35,914 nt of DNA, from positions 1-35,914 of the IMG/VR virus record IMGVR_UViG_3300035698_014770. One strand, written 5' to 3'. The stretch is from a virus. Both the position numbers and the translations under genes were made by a program. This document shows, one piece after another, positions 23,684-32,718 of this stretch; positions within the stretch are counted from its first letter, which is position 1, and every line of letters begins with the position of its first letter. The notes beneath the pieces are model-generated. The model made no database searches and had not been told where the DNA came from. It saw nothing but the letters and a program-made list of their open reading frames with translations.

Positions 23684-25852
23684 CTAACGAGCTTCGAGCG
23701 CTTCGATGCGAGCAGTGAGTTCGTCGTTTTTTGTGGATAGTTCTTGAATCGCAGCCACTAGTCTTGCGGCTGTCTTGTCCCAGCCAACGATGGAAAGGGT
23801 TCTGTCGTCGTCGTCGCCAACAGCTACGCTGTCGGGAAAAACTTCCTGCATTTCCTGCGCGATAAATCCTGAATTGCTCCCGCCCGCGATAAAATCAAAG
23901 CTGCATGGCCGAAGCGATGTGATCTTTTCCAGCATGCCTGACAGGGAAACAATATTTGTTTTGCGCCTACGGTCCGAGATACTTGAAAACGCGGCTGCAT
24001 CCGCACCATTTCCGACAATTGCGCCGTTGTTAAGGCTCCCATTGTTAGACAGAAACCATAAGAACTTGTTACTAGACGACGAGTCATTTGCTGTTTTTTG
24101 TAAAATCAATGCCGGACGTGAAATATCTCCAGAGGCGCGAGACGCTACGCGCAAAACCGTGTCTGCTGTATTGCTATTTTGGATAACGTGGCCATCGGTT
24201 AGTCCGGTATCGGGACCGGCTACCAGTCTATTCGCTAACACAGACCCTTGTCTCTGTAAGGAAAGAACTTGGTTTGATGCTGTCCCATTAGAGATGGTTC
24301 CGAAACCAAAGTTGATCTCGGCATTCCCTCCGTTGTTAGAGGCTATGATTGTGGTTTTTCCGCCATCAAAATCTAAGTAGTACAGCGCTGAGTTGCTATC
24401 GCCCGAAGTACCGACCAGACCCGCATAGTTGCTTGTCGGCCTGGTTACTCGGAAAGAATCGCCTGTTGATGTTATGGTTCCTGATGTATTGATTGCAGTT
24501 GACCCGGCGATAGTGCCGGAGGTTATAGCGCCTCCCGATACCTTTCCTGCGGTCGAGATGGTTGCGAGCTTGGAGTCTGCAATCGCAGCGCTGTCGTTCA
24601 CATCCGCATTTAAAATGCTCCCAGACAGAGCGAGCTTCGAGTACGCGATTGCAGCCGATGCGCTCACATCCGCGTTGACGATCACGCCAGAAGAGATCGC
24701 AGCCACGCCGGTATTGTTCACTGTTAGATCGCCTGATATCTGGCGTGCTGTCGCAACATTCGAGCCGTTACCAATGAAAAAATGCGCGTCCGTCAGTGTC
24801 GACGACAAAGCCGCAGCCCAAGCTGTGTTAGTACCGTCTGTGGATAAGATTCTGCCAGCGTTTGATGCTTGTGTTGGTAGTAAAGCGTTGAGCGCTGCGT
24901 TGGCTGTTGTTTGACCCGATCCGCCGTTTGCGATTGGTAGGGCTCCGGTAACTTGGGAGGTCAGTGCCAAACTTCCGCCTAGATTGGCCAAACTTAGTTC
25001 GTCTTCTGCAACGTCTAGGGTAGGATTGCCTGATTCGCCGCTTCCGTTGGTTATTGCTACTTTGGCGCTGCCTGCGGCGATAGTACGCCTAGCGTAAGTG
25101 TTGGCTGCGGTCTTCGTGAGAATCCCGGCTGCTGCGTCGAGAGCTGCCAGTGCGGCCAAATCGGCATCATGTGCTTGAACGTCTGTTCCTATGGCCACTC
25201 CGAGTGCGGTGCGTGCTGCTCCTGCCGAGTCCGCGTTAGTTCCGCCGTTGGCAATGGGCAGTACTCCCGTTACTCCGGTAGTCAGTGGAATATTCGTAAT
25301 GGTGTTGTCTGCACCGCTAATGGTTTTATTGGTGAGTGTTTGCGCGTGGGCAGCAAAAGTAAAAGCATCGTCGGCTGCTAGCAAGGGTAGTGTTACCGTT
25401 CGATCGGCTACTAATTCGCTAACAGCAACGATGTATTTGTGGTCTGCGGAGGTGTCATTTATGTGGGGTGCTGTCAGAGTCTTGTTGGTGAGGACTTGCG
25501 TCGCCGTGGTTGTAACAATAGGAACAGCATTAAATTGCAGTACATCGGTACTGACGGCCAGCGCAAGATTGTCATTATCAGCATTGTTGCGCCACCCTAT
25601 TGTATCCGCTTGGGCAAGTCGGACAATGCCCGCAGAAGATGGGGCGGAGGTTCTTGATCGAAAGTAGGCAGAGCGGAGACCGTGCGTCGCCCCAAAGTCC
25701 ACTTCAGCTGTAAGAACAAAGTCTCCGCCGCTCTTCTGCAAACATCCTGAGGATACTGCGATTAGGTAGTTGGATAAACTAGCTCCCCACAAGTCGCCGC
25801 CGACCGAGGGAACGTTATAACTTGAACCATTGAAGGTTATTGCAGTAGCCAT
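23684..25852 (-). CDS. Tail fibre/spike with S74 self-cleaving chaperone domain
   Basis: 722-residue receptor-binding or side fibre protein. The shaft has repeats: two IANGG(T/S)-type units (LPIANGGTNADSAGAARTAL and LPIANGGSGQTTANAALNAL), two LTNKT units, and two (I/V)NADV..SAAIA.SKL units, as in trimeric phage fibres. The C-terminus is an intramolecular chaperone of the S74 type: SDRRRKTNIVSLSGMLEKI (about residue 630, Ser at the cleavage site), GFIAQEMQEVFP, and a closing coiled coil NDELTARIEALEAR. The chaperone folds the trimer and cuts itself off. Ribosome binding site GGGAG overlaps an RNA-hairpin region (25855-25915). Confidence 0.88.
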   Translation of the reverse strand: MATAITFNGSSYNVPSVGGDLWGASLSNYLIAVSSGCLQKSGGDFVLTAEVDFGATHGLRSAYFRSRTSAPSSAGIVRLAQADTIGWRNNADNDNLALAVSTDVLQFNAVPIVTTTATQVLTNKTLTAPHINDTSADHKYIVAVSELVADRTVTLPLLAADDAFTFAAHAQTLTNKTISGADNTITNIPLTTGVTGVLPIANGGTNADSAGAARTALGVAIGTDVQAHDADLAALAALDAAAGILTKTAANTYARRTIAAGSAKVAITNGSGESGNPTLDVAEDELSLANLGGSLALTSQVTGALPIANGGSGQTTANAALNALLPTQASNAGRILSTDGTNTAWAAALSSTLTDAHFFIGNGSNVATARQISGDLTVNNTGVAAISSGVIVNADVSASAAIAYSKLALSGSILNADVNDSAAIADSKLATISTAGKVSGGAITSGTIAGSTAINTSGTITSTGDSFRVTRPTSNYAGLVGTSGDSNSALYYLDFDGGKTTIIASNNGGNAEINFGFGTISNGTASNQVLSLQRQGSVLANRLVAGPDTGLTDGHVIQNSNTADTVLRVASRASGDISRPALILQKTANDSSSSNKFLWFLSNNGSLNNGAIVGNGADAAAFSSISDRRRKTNIVSLSGMLEKITSLRPCSFDFIAGGSNSGFIAQEMQEVFPDSVAVGDDDDRTLSIVGWDKTAARLVAAIQELSTKNDELTARIEALEAR

Positions 25853-25854
25853 TT

Positions 25855-25915
25855 AAGGTCTCCCATTTGGGCTAATAGGAAGTTAGACCTTTATGTCCCT
25901 GTTCCTATTAGCCCA
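25855..25915 (-). promoter_or_regulatory. Perfect 14-bp hairpin with possible RBS-masking pseudoknot
   Basis: TGGGCTAATAGGAA at 25868-25881 pairs perfectly with its complement at 25902-25915 around a 20-base loop. The loop contains AGACCTT (plus strand, 25885-25891), which is complementary to AAGGTCT at 25855-25861. The latter overlaps the 3' part of the fibre gene's GGGAGA ribosome binding site and spacer. Both pairings can coexist as an H-type pseudoknot in the leftward mRNA and would hide the site. No T-run follows, so it is not a classical terminator. Confidence 0.5.
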
Positions 25916-25920
25916 CGTTG

Positions 25921-26454
25921 TTATACGCGAGAGAAAGCGATCGGTGTGCCGGTAACTGCGCCCGCTCCGCTCGCTAAAACTGCCCCGCCAAGCGTGATTG
26001 GGTCGCCTGTCTTAGACAGCGTTATGAAGTTTCCGACTGGACCCGCTTGGAGTGCTGTTACGGTAACTACGGCAGCGGCAGAAGTGGCCGACACTAATGT
26101 ACGTAAAGTGGGGTTTGCGTTAATTACAGCAGCCAATGAAGCGGCATCGGCGGTATCTGTTCCGGCTTGGCTAAATTGCGCCACTCCTGTGGGAGAAGCT
26201 TTGGCTGTTAGGGTAACTCCAGCAACTATAACAGTGTCGTCTGCTGCAACTGTTTCCAAAGTAATGGTCTGCGATGCTTTTACCGGGGCTGCGGCAGAAG
26301 TATAAAAGTCAAAAGAAGCGTGTCTGTTACCAGAAGCCAGATCGCGGAAATATTGAGAAAGCGCCAGGCAGGCTTCGCGGTCTGCTGTGGAGTCTTGCAA
26401 AATACGATCGACAAAACTAGTGGAACCAGAGGCAACAATAACAATGCTAGGCAT
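25921..26454 (-). CDS. Putative capsid decoration / head protein
   Basis: 177 residues from ATG 26454, which has AGGAG eight bases ahead. The longer open frame to 26502 crosses a terminator. After a short helix (ACLALSQYFRDLASG) the protein is almost all Ala, Thr, Val, Gly with short strands: TITLETVAADDTVIVAGVTL, AASLAAVINANPTLRTLV, AVVTVTALQAGPVGNFITLS. That beta-rich pattern with (A/T)-V-T-(V/A)-A and GxxGN occurs in phage tail-sheath-associated or head decoration domains. Location directly after the capsid gene favours decoration. Not firmly identified. Confidence 0.5.
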   Translation of the reverse strand: MPSIVIVASGSTSFVDRILQDSTADREACLALSQYFRDLASGNRHASFDFYTSAAAPVKASQTITLETVAADDTVIVAGVTLTAKASPTGVAQFSQAGTDTADAASLAAVINANPTLRTLVSATSAAAVVTVTALQAGPVGNFITLSKTGDPITLGGAVLASGAGAVTGTPIAFSRV

Positions 26455-26465
26455 AGTAACTCCTG

Positions 26466-26500
26466 AAAAGGAAAAGGGGGGGGCCATTAAACCCCCCACC
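26466..26500 (-). terminator. Rho-independent terminator after major capsid gene
   Basis: On the minus strand a run of six G (26492-26497) pairs with C (26478-26483) around TTTAATGG, followed by C and TTTTCCTTTT. It ends five bases before the capsid stop codon region and stands upstream of the decoration gene. Likely lowers expression of the following gene relative to capsid. Confidence 0.65.
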
Positions 26501-26504
26501 AAAA

Positions 26505-27728
26505 TTAACTGTTTACGATACCAGAGATTTTAACTAACCATGCTGGACGCTCGCAGAACAAGTTTCCATCATAGAAGAGACGCATTTCGTATCCGGCATT
26601 CGAAGGAAGCTGAAGCATTAACTGCTCGTCGCTCATTCCGGGGAGTCTCATTGTTACGTCAGTAGAACCGATTCTTTTCAGACGCTTTAATGGAGCGCAG
26701 AAAGCCTCGCCTTCTTTAACGTAGATGCTGCAAACGATTTCGATTTCGCCGTTTACGCCGTGGTAGCTGATCGACTCGAAGCCGCTAGTACCTTTGGCTT
26801 TGCTGTAAGACTTGTCAAATTCGCGGAGTGCAGAAAGGTCCGTGTTTAGGTTGGCCCAGCTAGCAGGCGAAACAAAGACAGTTACTTTCTCGTCCAAACC
26901 TTTTGCAACTGCAAGAGCTACGGCAGCTTGAACTTTACCCATAGTTAGGGCTCCGCCAGAAGCGTAGGTATTGCCTTTCCATAGGGCATAACTAGACGCG
27001 TTAATTCCGTGCAGTACGCCAGTGTTAGTTGCATGCTTGTCCAAGCCCGAGAGCTCATTGGCATAGAAGCCGTGGAAAAACAAGAAGTCTCCAGCAGCAA
27101 CGCCAGTAGCATTGTTAACAGTTACTGTACGAGCAACCAAGTCGACAGATGCTACAGTCATGAATCCTGCGGAAATTGTGTCTTGGCGAGCTCCACCAGA
27201 AATTGCGTCGTATGCCTGAATTGCAACCCCTTCAGCGCCGGCCCAAATGCCAGAAGCAAAAGAAGCGGTAGTGAGCGTAAGAGTTTCGCTAGAGACAGAA
27301 GCAACTTCGGCAAGTGAAGAAGAACCGTAGAAGTGAAGGATTTCAAGACGCTTAGTGAAAGAGCTAGTCATGTTGCCGACGATTTGCTCGGACCATTTCA
27401 TGAAAGCTTTTTTGTTGTTACTTGCGCTCGACATTGCATCGTAAGAAACCGATGTGCGGAGAAGTAGGTTTTTGCCTTGGACTTGGGCTTCGGCGTAAAC
27501 AGCTGCGATACTGTCACGAAGAGCGAAAGCGCCAGAGCCGACTGAGAAACCAAATTCGTGAGTTAGTGCAACAGGCTGAATGTACTTGTCGCCTGTTTCC
27601 TTGTCGCCAGAAGCGAAAGGGATTGCTTTTAGAAGACGGACGCCTTCTGGAATGAGTGACTGAATGTTGTCTGCATAAATTTCTTTCAACCATGCGTTTA
27701 CGGTTGAAGCTGCGTTGGTCTGAGCCAT
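26505..27728 (-). CDS. Major capsid protein (HK97-fold type)
   Basis: 407-residue shell protein. Order of features matches HK97-fold capsids of short-tailed phages: N-terminal helix (STVNAWLKEIYADNIQSLIP), a beta hairpin (TGDKYIQPVALTHEFGFSVG), long helix (SASNNKKAFMKWSEQIVGN), a large domain with internal helix KVQAAVALAVAKGLDEK and VFVSPASWANLNTD, and a C-terminal MRLFYDGNLFCERPAWLVKI strand. It is the only capsid-type gene in the window, follows scaffold 2 by 208 bases, and ends at a terminator. AAGGA lies 12 bases from ATG 27728, rather far. Call from fold pattern and gene order. Confidence 0.78.
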   Translation of the reverse strand: MAQTNAASTVNAWLKEIYADNIQSLIPEGVRLLKAIPFASGDKETGDKYIQPVALTHEFGFSVGSGAFALRDSIAAVYAEAQVQGKNLLLRTSVSYDAMSSASNNKKAFMKWSEQIVGNMTSSFTKRLEILHFYGSSSLAEVASVSSETLTLTTASFASGIWAGAEGVAIQAYDAISGGARQDTISAGFMTVASVDLVARTVTVNNATGVAAGDFLFFHGFYANELSGLDKHATNTGVLHGINASSYALWKGNTYASGGALTMGKVQAAVALAVAKGLDEKVTVFVSPASWANLNTDLSALREFDKSYSKAKGTSGFESISYHGVNGEIEIVCSIYVKEGEAFCAPLKRLKRIGSTDVTMRLPGMSDEQLMLQLPSNAGYEMRLFYDGNLFCERPAWLVKISGIVNS

Positions 27729-27936
27729 GGGTGTGTACCATCCTTGAGGTGAGATTTTTGTGATGTGAAGACTGCTGGAACTTGCTTGAGGCCGCCTCTT
27801 TGGTGGGCCGGGGCACTGGTAGGGCTTTTACAGGTGGGATCGATCCAAGAATGGGTACACATCCGCCAAAAGGGCCTCTACTTATATATGGTAGAATTTG
27901 GCTAAAGTTTTTTGCGGATGTGCAAAATAATTTGTA
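27729..27936 (-). promoter_or_regulatory. Intergenic region before capsid gene, possible capsid promoter
   Basis: 208 bases between scaffold 2 and the capsid gene. A 9-bp inverted repeat (CACATCCGC at 27858-27866; GCGGATGTG at 27914-27922) encloses an AT-rich segment containing minus-strand TATATAAG. The long mRNA leader would allow extra control of abundant capsid synthesis. No convincing -35 seen; promoter is a suggestion. Confidence 0.35.
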
Positions 27937-29013
27937 TTAGATTCCTGCCTTTTTTCTCAGCATTTCGCGCCAGTCGTCCGGGCTCAAATATTCCTTGGTA
28001 TTACCGCTACTTTTGCGAGGAGCCGTGAAACTTTGGTCCACTTGTGCCGCTGGAGTAGAGGGTTCGCTGGAGGCTAATTTGGATTTAATTTGGGCCAGGT
28101 CGTGCTTGCGAATCTTCTTGGCCAAATCTGGTCCCACCATGCGAAGGAGGCTGTCTCCGTCCAGGGCTCCAAACATCTGTGTCATGTCGCTGAGGTGCTG
28201 CTCATAGACCATTTCGGCGGCTGTTTTTGCGTCGAGATCGTAGCCATAATCCAGTGCGTTGGCCATTAGCTGCGCTACCTTCTTGATGGAGTACGGGTTT
28301 TTGGGCAGGTTTACTTCATTGAGGGCCTGGGTAATCTTGGTGTCATAATCCTGCTGATACTGGCCTCGCAGTTGTTCCTGGCGCTGAGTCTGCTGCTGCT
28401 GTTGCTGCTGATCTGCTGCTTCTTTATCCCTGGATCTATATGTTTCCAGTTCGTGGCGCATCTGTTCGCGTTCCAGATCTTCTGGTGCCATCGTTTCTTT
28501 GCGGTATTCTTCGCCCAGGTACTGAGTCGCTATATCGCGGAAATCGATGCCCAAATCGGGGTGTGTTAATACGGCTAGCGGGTTGGTCTTGAGCGCCTGA
28601 AGGAATTGCTCTGCAATACGGTGTTTCTCGGACGCTTGCTTGAATCTTTCGTCGGCTGACTCGGCCATCTGTGCTTTGCGGATAACTTCTTCTTCTGAGT
28701 ATTCGCGCTCCTGGCCATTGACCTTCAACTTGAGCTTGCGGATCTCTTTCTTAATTTCCTCTTCTACCTTCTTTTCGGTTGCCGTTTCGGCTGCTGCATC
28801 GACGCGTTTCTCGGAGTCGCTATCACCTGACTCGGATTCGCTACGTGGTTTTGGGGCGCTGGCAGAAGGTTCTTTGGGCTCGCTGGCTGGCGCTTTTGGA
28901 ATGGAGGACTTGCCTACCGCACTTAGGTCCTTGTTTTCCGGGGTTTGTGTTTCTGTTGCCTCTGATACTGATACTTCTGGTGCTGCTGGTGCAGTCGCTA
29001 TTCCGTCAGACAT
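27937..29013 (-). CDS. Scaffolding protein, module 2
   Basis: 358 residues, homologous in plan to the module 1 scaffold. Acidic/Ser/Pro/Glu-rich N-terminus, KLKLKVNGQEREYSEEEVIR (about 98-118), charged helical middle containing a Gln run near residue 200, and C-terminal SPDDWREMLRKKAGI (the capsid-binding end by analogy with P22-type scaffolds). AGGAG precedes ATG 29013. Between portal 2 and capsid, the classical order. The poly-Gln (CTG repeats at 28388-28410) is absent in the module 1 protein. Confidence 0.72.
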   Translation of the reverse strand: MSDGIATAPAAPEVSVSEATETQTPENKDLSAVGKSSIPKAPASEPKEPSASAPKPRSESESGDSDSEKRVDAAAETATEKKVEEEIKKEIRKLKLKVNGQEREYSEEEVIRKAQMAESADERFKQASEKHRIAEQFLQALKTNPLAVLTHPDLGIDFRDIATQYLGEEYRKETMAPEDLEREQMRHELETYRSRDKEAADQQQQQQQTQRQEQLRGQYQQDYDTKITQALNEVNLPKNPYSIKKVAQLMANALDYGYDLDAKTAAEMVYEQHLSDMTQMFGALDGDSLLRMVGPDLAKKIRKHDLAQIKSKLASSEPSTPAAQVDQSFTAPRKSSGNTKEYLSPDDWREMLRKKAGI

Positions 29014-29063
29014 TTGCTACTCCTGTGTGAAACGTATGTGGTTTTTTCTAACAACTAGATCGA

Positions 29064-31058
29064 TTAGGTTTGTGGGACTTGTGGGATATTGGGCATGTTT
29101 TCGGCTATCTCTGGTGGGCTGTTGGGTGGTGCCTCCATTGCCTGCTGTGGAGCCTCCTGGGGCGGTCCTCCTGGGCCTTGAGTGCTTTGTGGGGGTGGTG
29201 CCCCTCCTGGGATTTGCGAGGCTCCTGCTTCGGGTGGCATGGTTCCTAGAGGGGCCTGGCCTAGCGCGTTAAGCAAGTCGGGGTCTACCGAACGTAGGTG
29301 CTGGATGTGCTCCGATATGTGGGCCAGTGTTGCTTCCACAAGTTCCGGCTGCGACCTGGTGTCTGGGTCTGCCAGAATTTGCCTGTGTCCCTGGATATGC
29401 TGTAAGTGCTGATCAACTGCGAGAGAGATAACTTGGCGACCTTCGCGCAATGCTTCGTTTTCTGCCCGCACTAACAAGAACTCTGTTTGCTCGTCTTCGA
29501 TCAATGGTTTGAGGCGGCCCGTAGCCATAACTTCGAAGTATTGTTCGGGGCGCTTAACCAATCCTTGTTGCAGCAAGTTTTCCGCAAGCTGCATACGTCC
29601 ACTTATCGTGCGGCTTACTGGGTTGCCCATATCGACTACAACGCGGTTAAGGGTATCGATGTCGTCCCCAACAAATTCGCGCATATAGCTTTGGTTGTCC
29701 TTGCCCGCAATGACGGCTGTACGTGGCAGGGTTGCTTTGCGTCTAAGCGTGCGTAGAATTCCGGTGCCGGTATCTTCCATAAGACGAGTGTATGCGCCCT
29801 GGATACCGTTGCTAAACTGTACGGCTTGGCTGGCAACTAGAGCTAGGGCTGTTCCCGATTTCAGCGAGGCTTCTGGCTGGCCTCTGGCTACCGAGTTGAC
29901 GCCCGACAATACTTCTCCCAACTGCTCAATGCCTTTGAGGAAGTTAAAGATTTCGGGTGGGGTGTTTGTCAAGTTGATTGGTTCTGGTTTCTCAGAAGAT
30001 TCGAATACGTTTAGGCCGCCTGCCATCTGCAACGGGCTGAGGTTGGTTCCTGGCTTTACCCAAATGTTCTGCACGCCAAACGTGGCTTGGTTGCTAAGTA
30101 TGGTCGAATAAAGAAGATCGGCAGCTTCCTGTACGCACAACAAGTCGAAGGCAACCGTATAGCCAAACGATGTCCCATACTGTGGGTGTGCACACATACG
30201 GTATACAGGCAGTTCTGCGTATTGCAGGTCCGAGGACTCGAGCAACACGTTGTTTACGAACATGGCGTAGCGTCCCTTGGGGCATGCTGGCGTTTTCGCA
30301 TGGTAGAACGTATAAACTGGCACGCTGTCGTCATCTGTAACGTCCAATTGCGTCGTCATGTACTGAATGGCTTGGTGCATGGAGTCGTATGTGGCGCTAG
30401 AGGAAAATATCTCGTCTTTGTGTTTTGGGTAACGAGCTGCCAAGTCGTAGCGGTCTTCTGTGCGGCGTAGGATGTACCAGTCTTGCTTGGTGTCAGTGTC
30501 AGACCTACTGCTTCGTACCACGTTGAAGGGCTCAAACACGCGGGCCACAATGTCCCCGGTTCTGATTTCGGAGCCGTCGTCGTCCTGGGCTGCAGCCTCA
30601 CCGCGCTCTTTGTCCCATTCGACCGACATGTAGGATTCGGCATATAACAGGCAGAGTTCGGCAGCTTGCTTAAAATGCTCTTCTAGACGTTGTTCGCGCA
30701 TGTAGAATTCAAGAATGCCAGCCCCGAGGATTGTTTGAACTTGGGATCGGTAGTCCGTGTTGATTGATCGGCAGTCAAACGACGGACGTTGCTGCGTAAT
30801 CATGACCAGTAAATGTGTTAGCAGGTTTCGGAAGTGATTGGCCTTGAGCATAGATAGCTCGCCTTGTTCGCCGCCGCGCTGGATTCCCGACGCCTCGTGC
30901 ACGTTCCACTCGTTCAGTGCGTAGTAGGCCCGGTAGGTTTTACGCCACAAGCTGGCTCGCCCATTGTTTTCAATCTCGTCGTGATAATTCTGCACCTTTT
31001 CGTACAGTGCTGCGGCGAGTTCTTCCCCTTTCAGGGTGGCAAAGTATTCTTTATGCAT
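29064..31058 (-). CDS. Portal protein, module 2
   Basis: 664 residues, second portal. Matches module 1 over its length: MHKEYFA start, SINTDYRSQVQ about residue 103, STILSNQATFGVQNIW about 323 (13 of 16 identical), INLTNTPPEIFNFL about 360, and a C-terminal Pro/Gly/Gln-rich tail. The two tails differ in length and repeats. AUG 31058 is two bases downstream of the terminase 2 stop. Both portals look intact, so neither can be dismissed as a remnant. Confidence 0.88.
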   Translation of the reverse strand: MHKEYFATLKGEELAAALYEKVQNYHDEIENNGRASLWRKTYRAYYALNEWNVHEASGIQRGGEQGELSMLKANHFRNLLTHLLVMITQQRPSFDCRSINTDYRSQVQTILGAGILEFYMREQRLEEHFKQAAELCLLYAESYMSVEWDKERGEAAAQDDDGSEIRTGDIVARVFEPFNVVRSSRSDTDTKQDWYILRRTEDRYDLAARYPKHKDEIFSSSATYDSMHQAIQYMTTQLDVTDDDSVPVYTFYHAKTPACPKGRYAMFVNNVLLESSDLQYAELPVYRMCAHPQYGTSFGYTVAFDLLCVQEAADLLYSTILSNQATFGVQNIWVKPGTNLSPLQMAGGLNVFESSEKPEPINLTNTPPEIFNFLKGIEQLGEVLSGVNSVARGQPEASLKSGTALALVASQAVQFSNGIQGAYTRLMEDTGTGILRTLRRKATLPRTAVIAGKDNQSYMREFVGDDIDTLNRVVVDMGNPVSRTISGRMQLAENLLQQGLVKRPEQYFEVMATGRLKPLIEDEQTEFLLVRAENEALREGRQVISLAVDQHLQHIQGHRQILADPDTRSQPELVEATLAHISEHIQHLRSVDPDLLNALGQAPLGTMPPEAGASQIPGGAPPPQSTQGPGGPPQEAPQQAMEAPPNSPPEIAENMPNIPQVPQT

Positions 31059-31060
31059 TG

Positions 31061-32524
31061 CTAAGAGATCCTTCCTGTTTTGAGTCGTCGGAGGACTGGA
31101 AACATGTTTTGAATGTGTTCGTTAGTGGTGTTCTTGTGTTGGCGCGGGAACCCCCAGTCCGTGTATTGATTCCACCCGTGGGATGCTGGGATTGGATTAG
31201 AAATACGGTCTAGGTGCTTACTAAAGTAGATAAGGGCCGCAATTAAGTCCCAATGGCCACCGCTGGCACTTCGCGAAAACTTGGACCGCGACTTGTCCCA
31301 CGTAGCAAACTGAAGCTGACTAATTAGCTGCTTGCATCGTGGATGTATGACGATTGTCTCGTTGGCAATGTCCATACGCACGCGGTTAACGTTGGCAGTC
31401 AGATCGCTCTTGTCGGGGGCGTGACACCGAAACTGGTGGAGCTCGTTCATGTCTGCAATTGCCAGCGCGTTGCCGTCCACGATCCTGGATCCTGGCTGCT
31501 GGTCGCCCCACAGATAACGTTCTTTCTGTAGAGCCGCCGCAATGATTTCGGAGCTTGTAGATTTGTTTATTAAAACTTCGTCTTCAATGACGAGCTTGCC
31601 GGCAGGAAAATGCCAGTAGCCACACAAGATGCCCGTAAAATCCACGTAACCAAGATCGAGAACCGTAAGGGGTTTCCAATGCGATGGGCGCGATATGTCG
31701 AGCACTATTTTTTGTATCTTCTCTTCGGTCGCTTCTGGAAACAAAGCAAAGTTGCGGTCTGTTACTGGATTGGCCAGATACTCGCGTTGCCACGTTGTGG
31801 AGTCTTCGCCGCCTGCTTCTTCCATGTACTCGGCGATTTGCTCGGGGGTCAGAAGGTTGTTGTCGTAAATGGTGTACTTGGCATACGCGTTGTCCGCGAT
31901 TGCATTGGCCATGTACCGACTAACGAATGGATGATCCGGGGTAACGGGCGGCGTAGATGCCAGAATGATTTTTGATCCGGGGCGCGTCAACGTTTGCGGC
32001 ATAAGAACCGACTCAATGACGTATTCCAGATCCGAACAGAAGCCAGCCTCGTCAATCAATCCTAGGTCGCAAGACTGTCCCCTAAGGTTGTCAATCTGGG
32101 CTAGCTCGGTTCCTGCAATGTGAATTTCGCTGCCATTGGCAAACTCGAACACACCGTCGAAAGAGGTGAACTTTGGTTTGAGGTGCTGCGGCGCGTTCTC
32201 CAATATCTGGCGCATCAAGGGCATGATAATCTTACGAGCCATCTTCTGGCTGGGTGCGGCAAACTTGATCTGCTGGTGAGGATTCTGGAGTGCTTGCTCA
32301 AGCGCCAACACACACAACGCGTAAGACTTGCCCAATCGGCGGCTGGCATTGATTACAAACTTTTTCTTCGGGGACGCCCGAATAGCCGCAACCATTTTCT
32401 GTTGCGTCTCATAAAGCTTCCATGGCGCAAGAATGCCGCGTCGCCACAGCTCTTCTTGCTTCTGCTCGTTGGACCACTTACTTTTTTGCGGTCTTCCTAC
32501 GGGCTTCTTTTGGACTTGGGTCAT
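31061..32524 (-). CDS. Large terminase subunit, module 2
   Basis: 487-residue packaging ATPase/nuclease. Walker A NASRRLGKSYAL (K66), Walker B LGLIDEAGF (D158, E159), STPP at about 190. Nuclease carboxylates D290 (VLDLGYVDFTG), D350 (VDGNAL), D426 (GHWDLIAALIYF), at the same spacing as in module 1. The start region overlaps the preceding small gene by 47 bases. All motifs are intact. N-terminal basic stretch KKPVGRPQKSK replaces the module 1 sequence. Together with module 1 this gives two apparently functional packaging motors. Confidence 0.93.
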   Translation of the reverse strand: MTQVQKKPVGRPQKSKWSNEQKQEELWRRGILAPWKLYETQQKMVAAIRASPKKKFVINASRRLGKSYALCVLALEQALQNPHQQIKFAAPSQKMARKIIMPLMRQILENAPQHLKPKFTSFDGVFEFANGSEIHIAGTELAQIDNLRGQSCDLGLIDEAGFCSDLEYVIESVLMPQTLTRPGSKIILASTPPVTPDHPFVSRYMANAIADNAYAKYTIYDNNLLTPEQIAEYMEEAGGEDSTTWQREYLANPVTDRNFALFPEATEEKIQKIVLDISRPSHWKPLTVLDLGYVDFTGILCGYWHFPAGKLVIEDEVLINKSTSSEIIAAALQKERYLWGDQQPGSRIVDGNALAIADMNELHQFRCHAPDKSDLTANVNRVRMDIANETIVIHPRCKQLISQLQFATWDKSRSKFSRSASGGHWDLIAALIYFSKHLDRISNPIPASHGWNQYTDWGFPRQHKNTTNEHIQNMFPVLRRLKTGRIS

Positions 32525-32717
32525 TCTTGATGTCTTCTAATAAGTCTTCTAGTGGGAGTTCTTCGGGGGCTGCTGAAGTCTCGCCAATGAAGGATTTGTA
32601 AAGCTTGATTAGCTTGTCTAGGTAGGCCAGTTCGACGGTCGATAGTTGCTGCGTTTTGGACTGCTCGTTTAAGCGGGTTGCTTCGCGCAACAGGATCTCG
32701 TGTATTTTCTCATGCAT
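32478..32717 (-). CDS. Putative small terminase subunit, module 2
   Basis: 79 residues, charged helical (MHEKIHEILLREATRLNEQS) with acidic middle and basic KKEARRKTAKK-like end. Immediately upstream of terminase 2 and overlapping its start. Resembles the module 1 counterpart at the same place. No clear DNA-binding motif; small-terminase function is by synteny. Confidence 0.45.
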   Translation of the reverse strand: MHEKIHEILLREATRLNEQSKTQQLSTVELAYLDKLIKLYKSFIGETSAAPEELPLEDLLEDIKNDPSPKEARRKTAKK

Positions 32718-32718
32718 G

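Noticed and set aside
23775-24380. 201-codon rightward ORF opposite the fibre gene
   Set aside because: Antisense shadow of the fibre S74 region; no binding site.
25191-25667. 158-codon rightward ORF opposite the fibre gene
   Set aside because: Antisense shadow of the repetitive fibre shaft.
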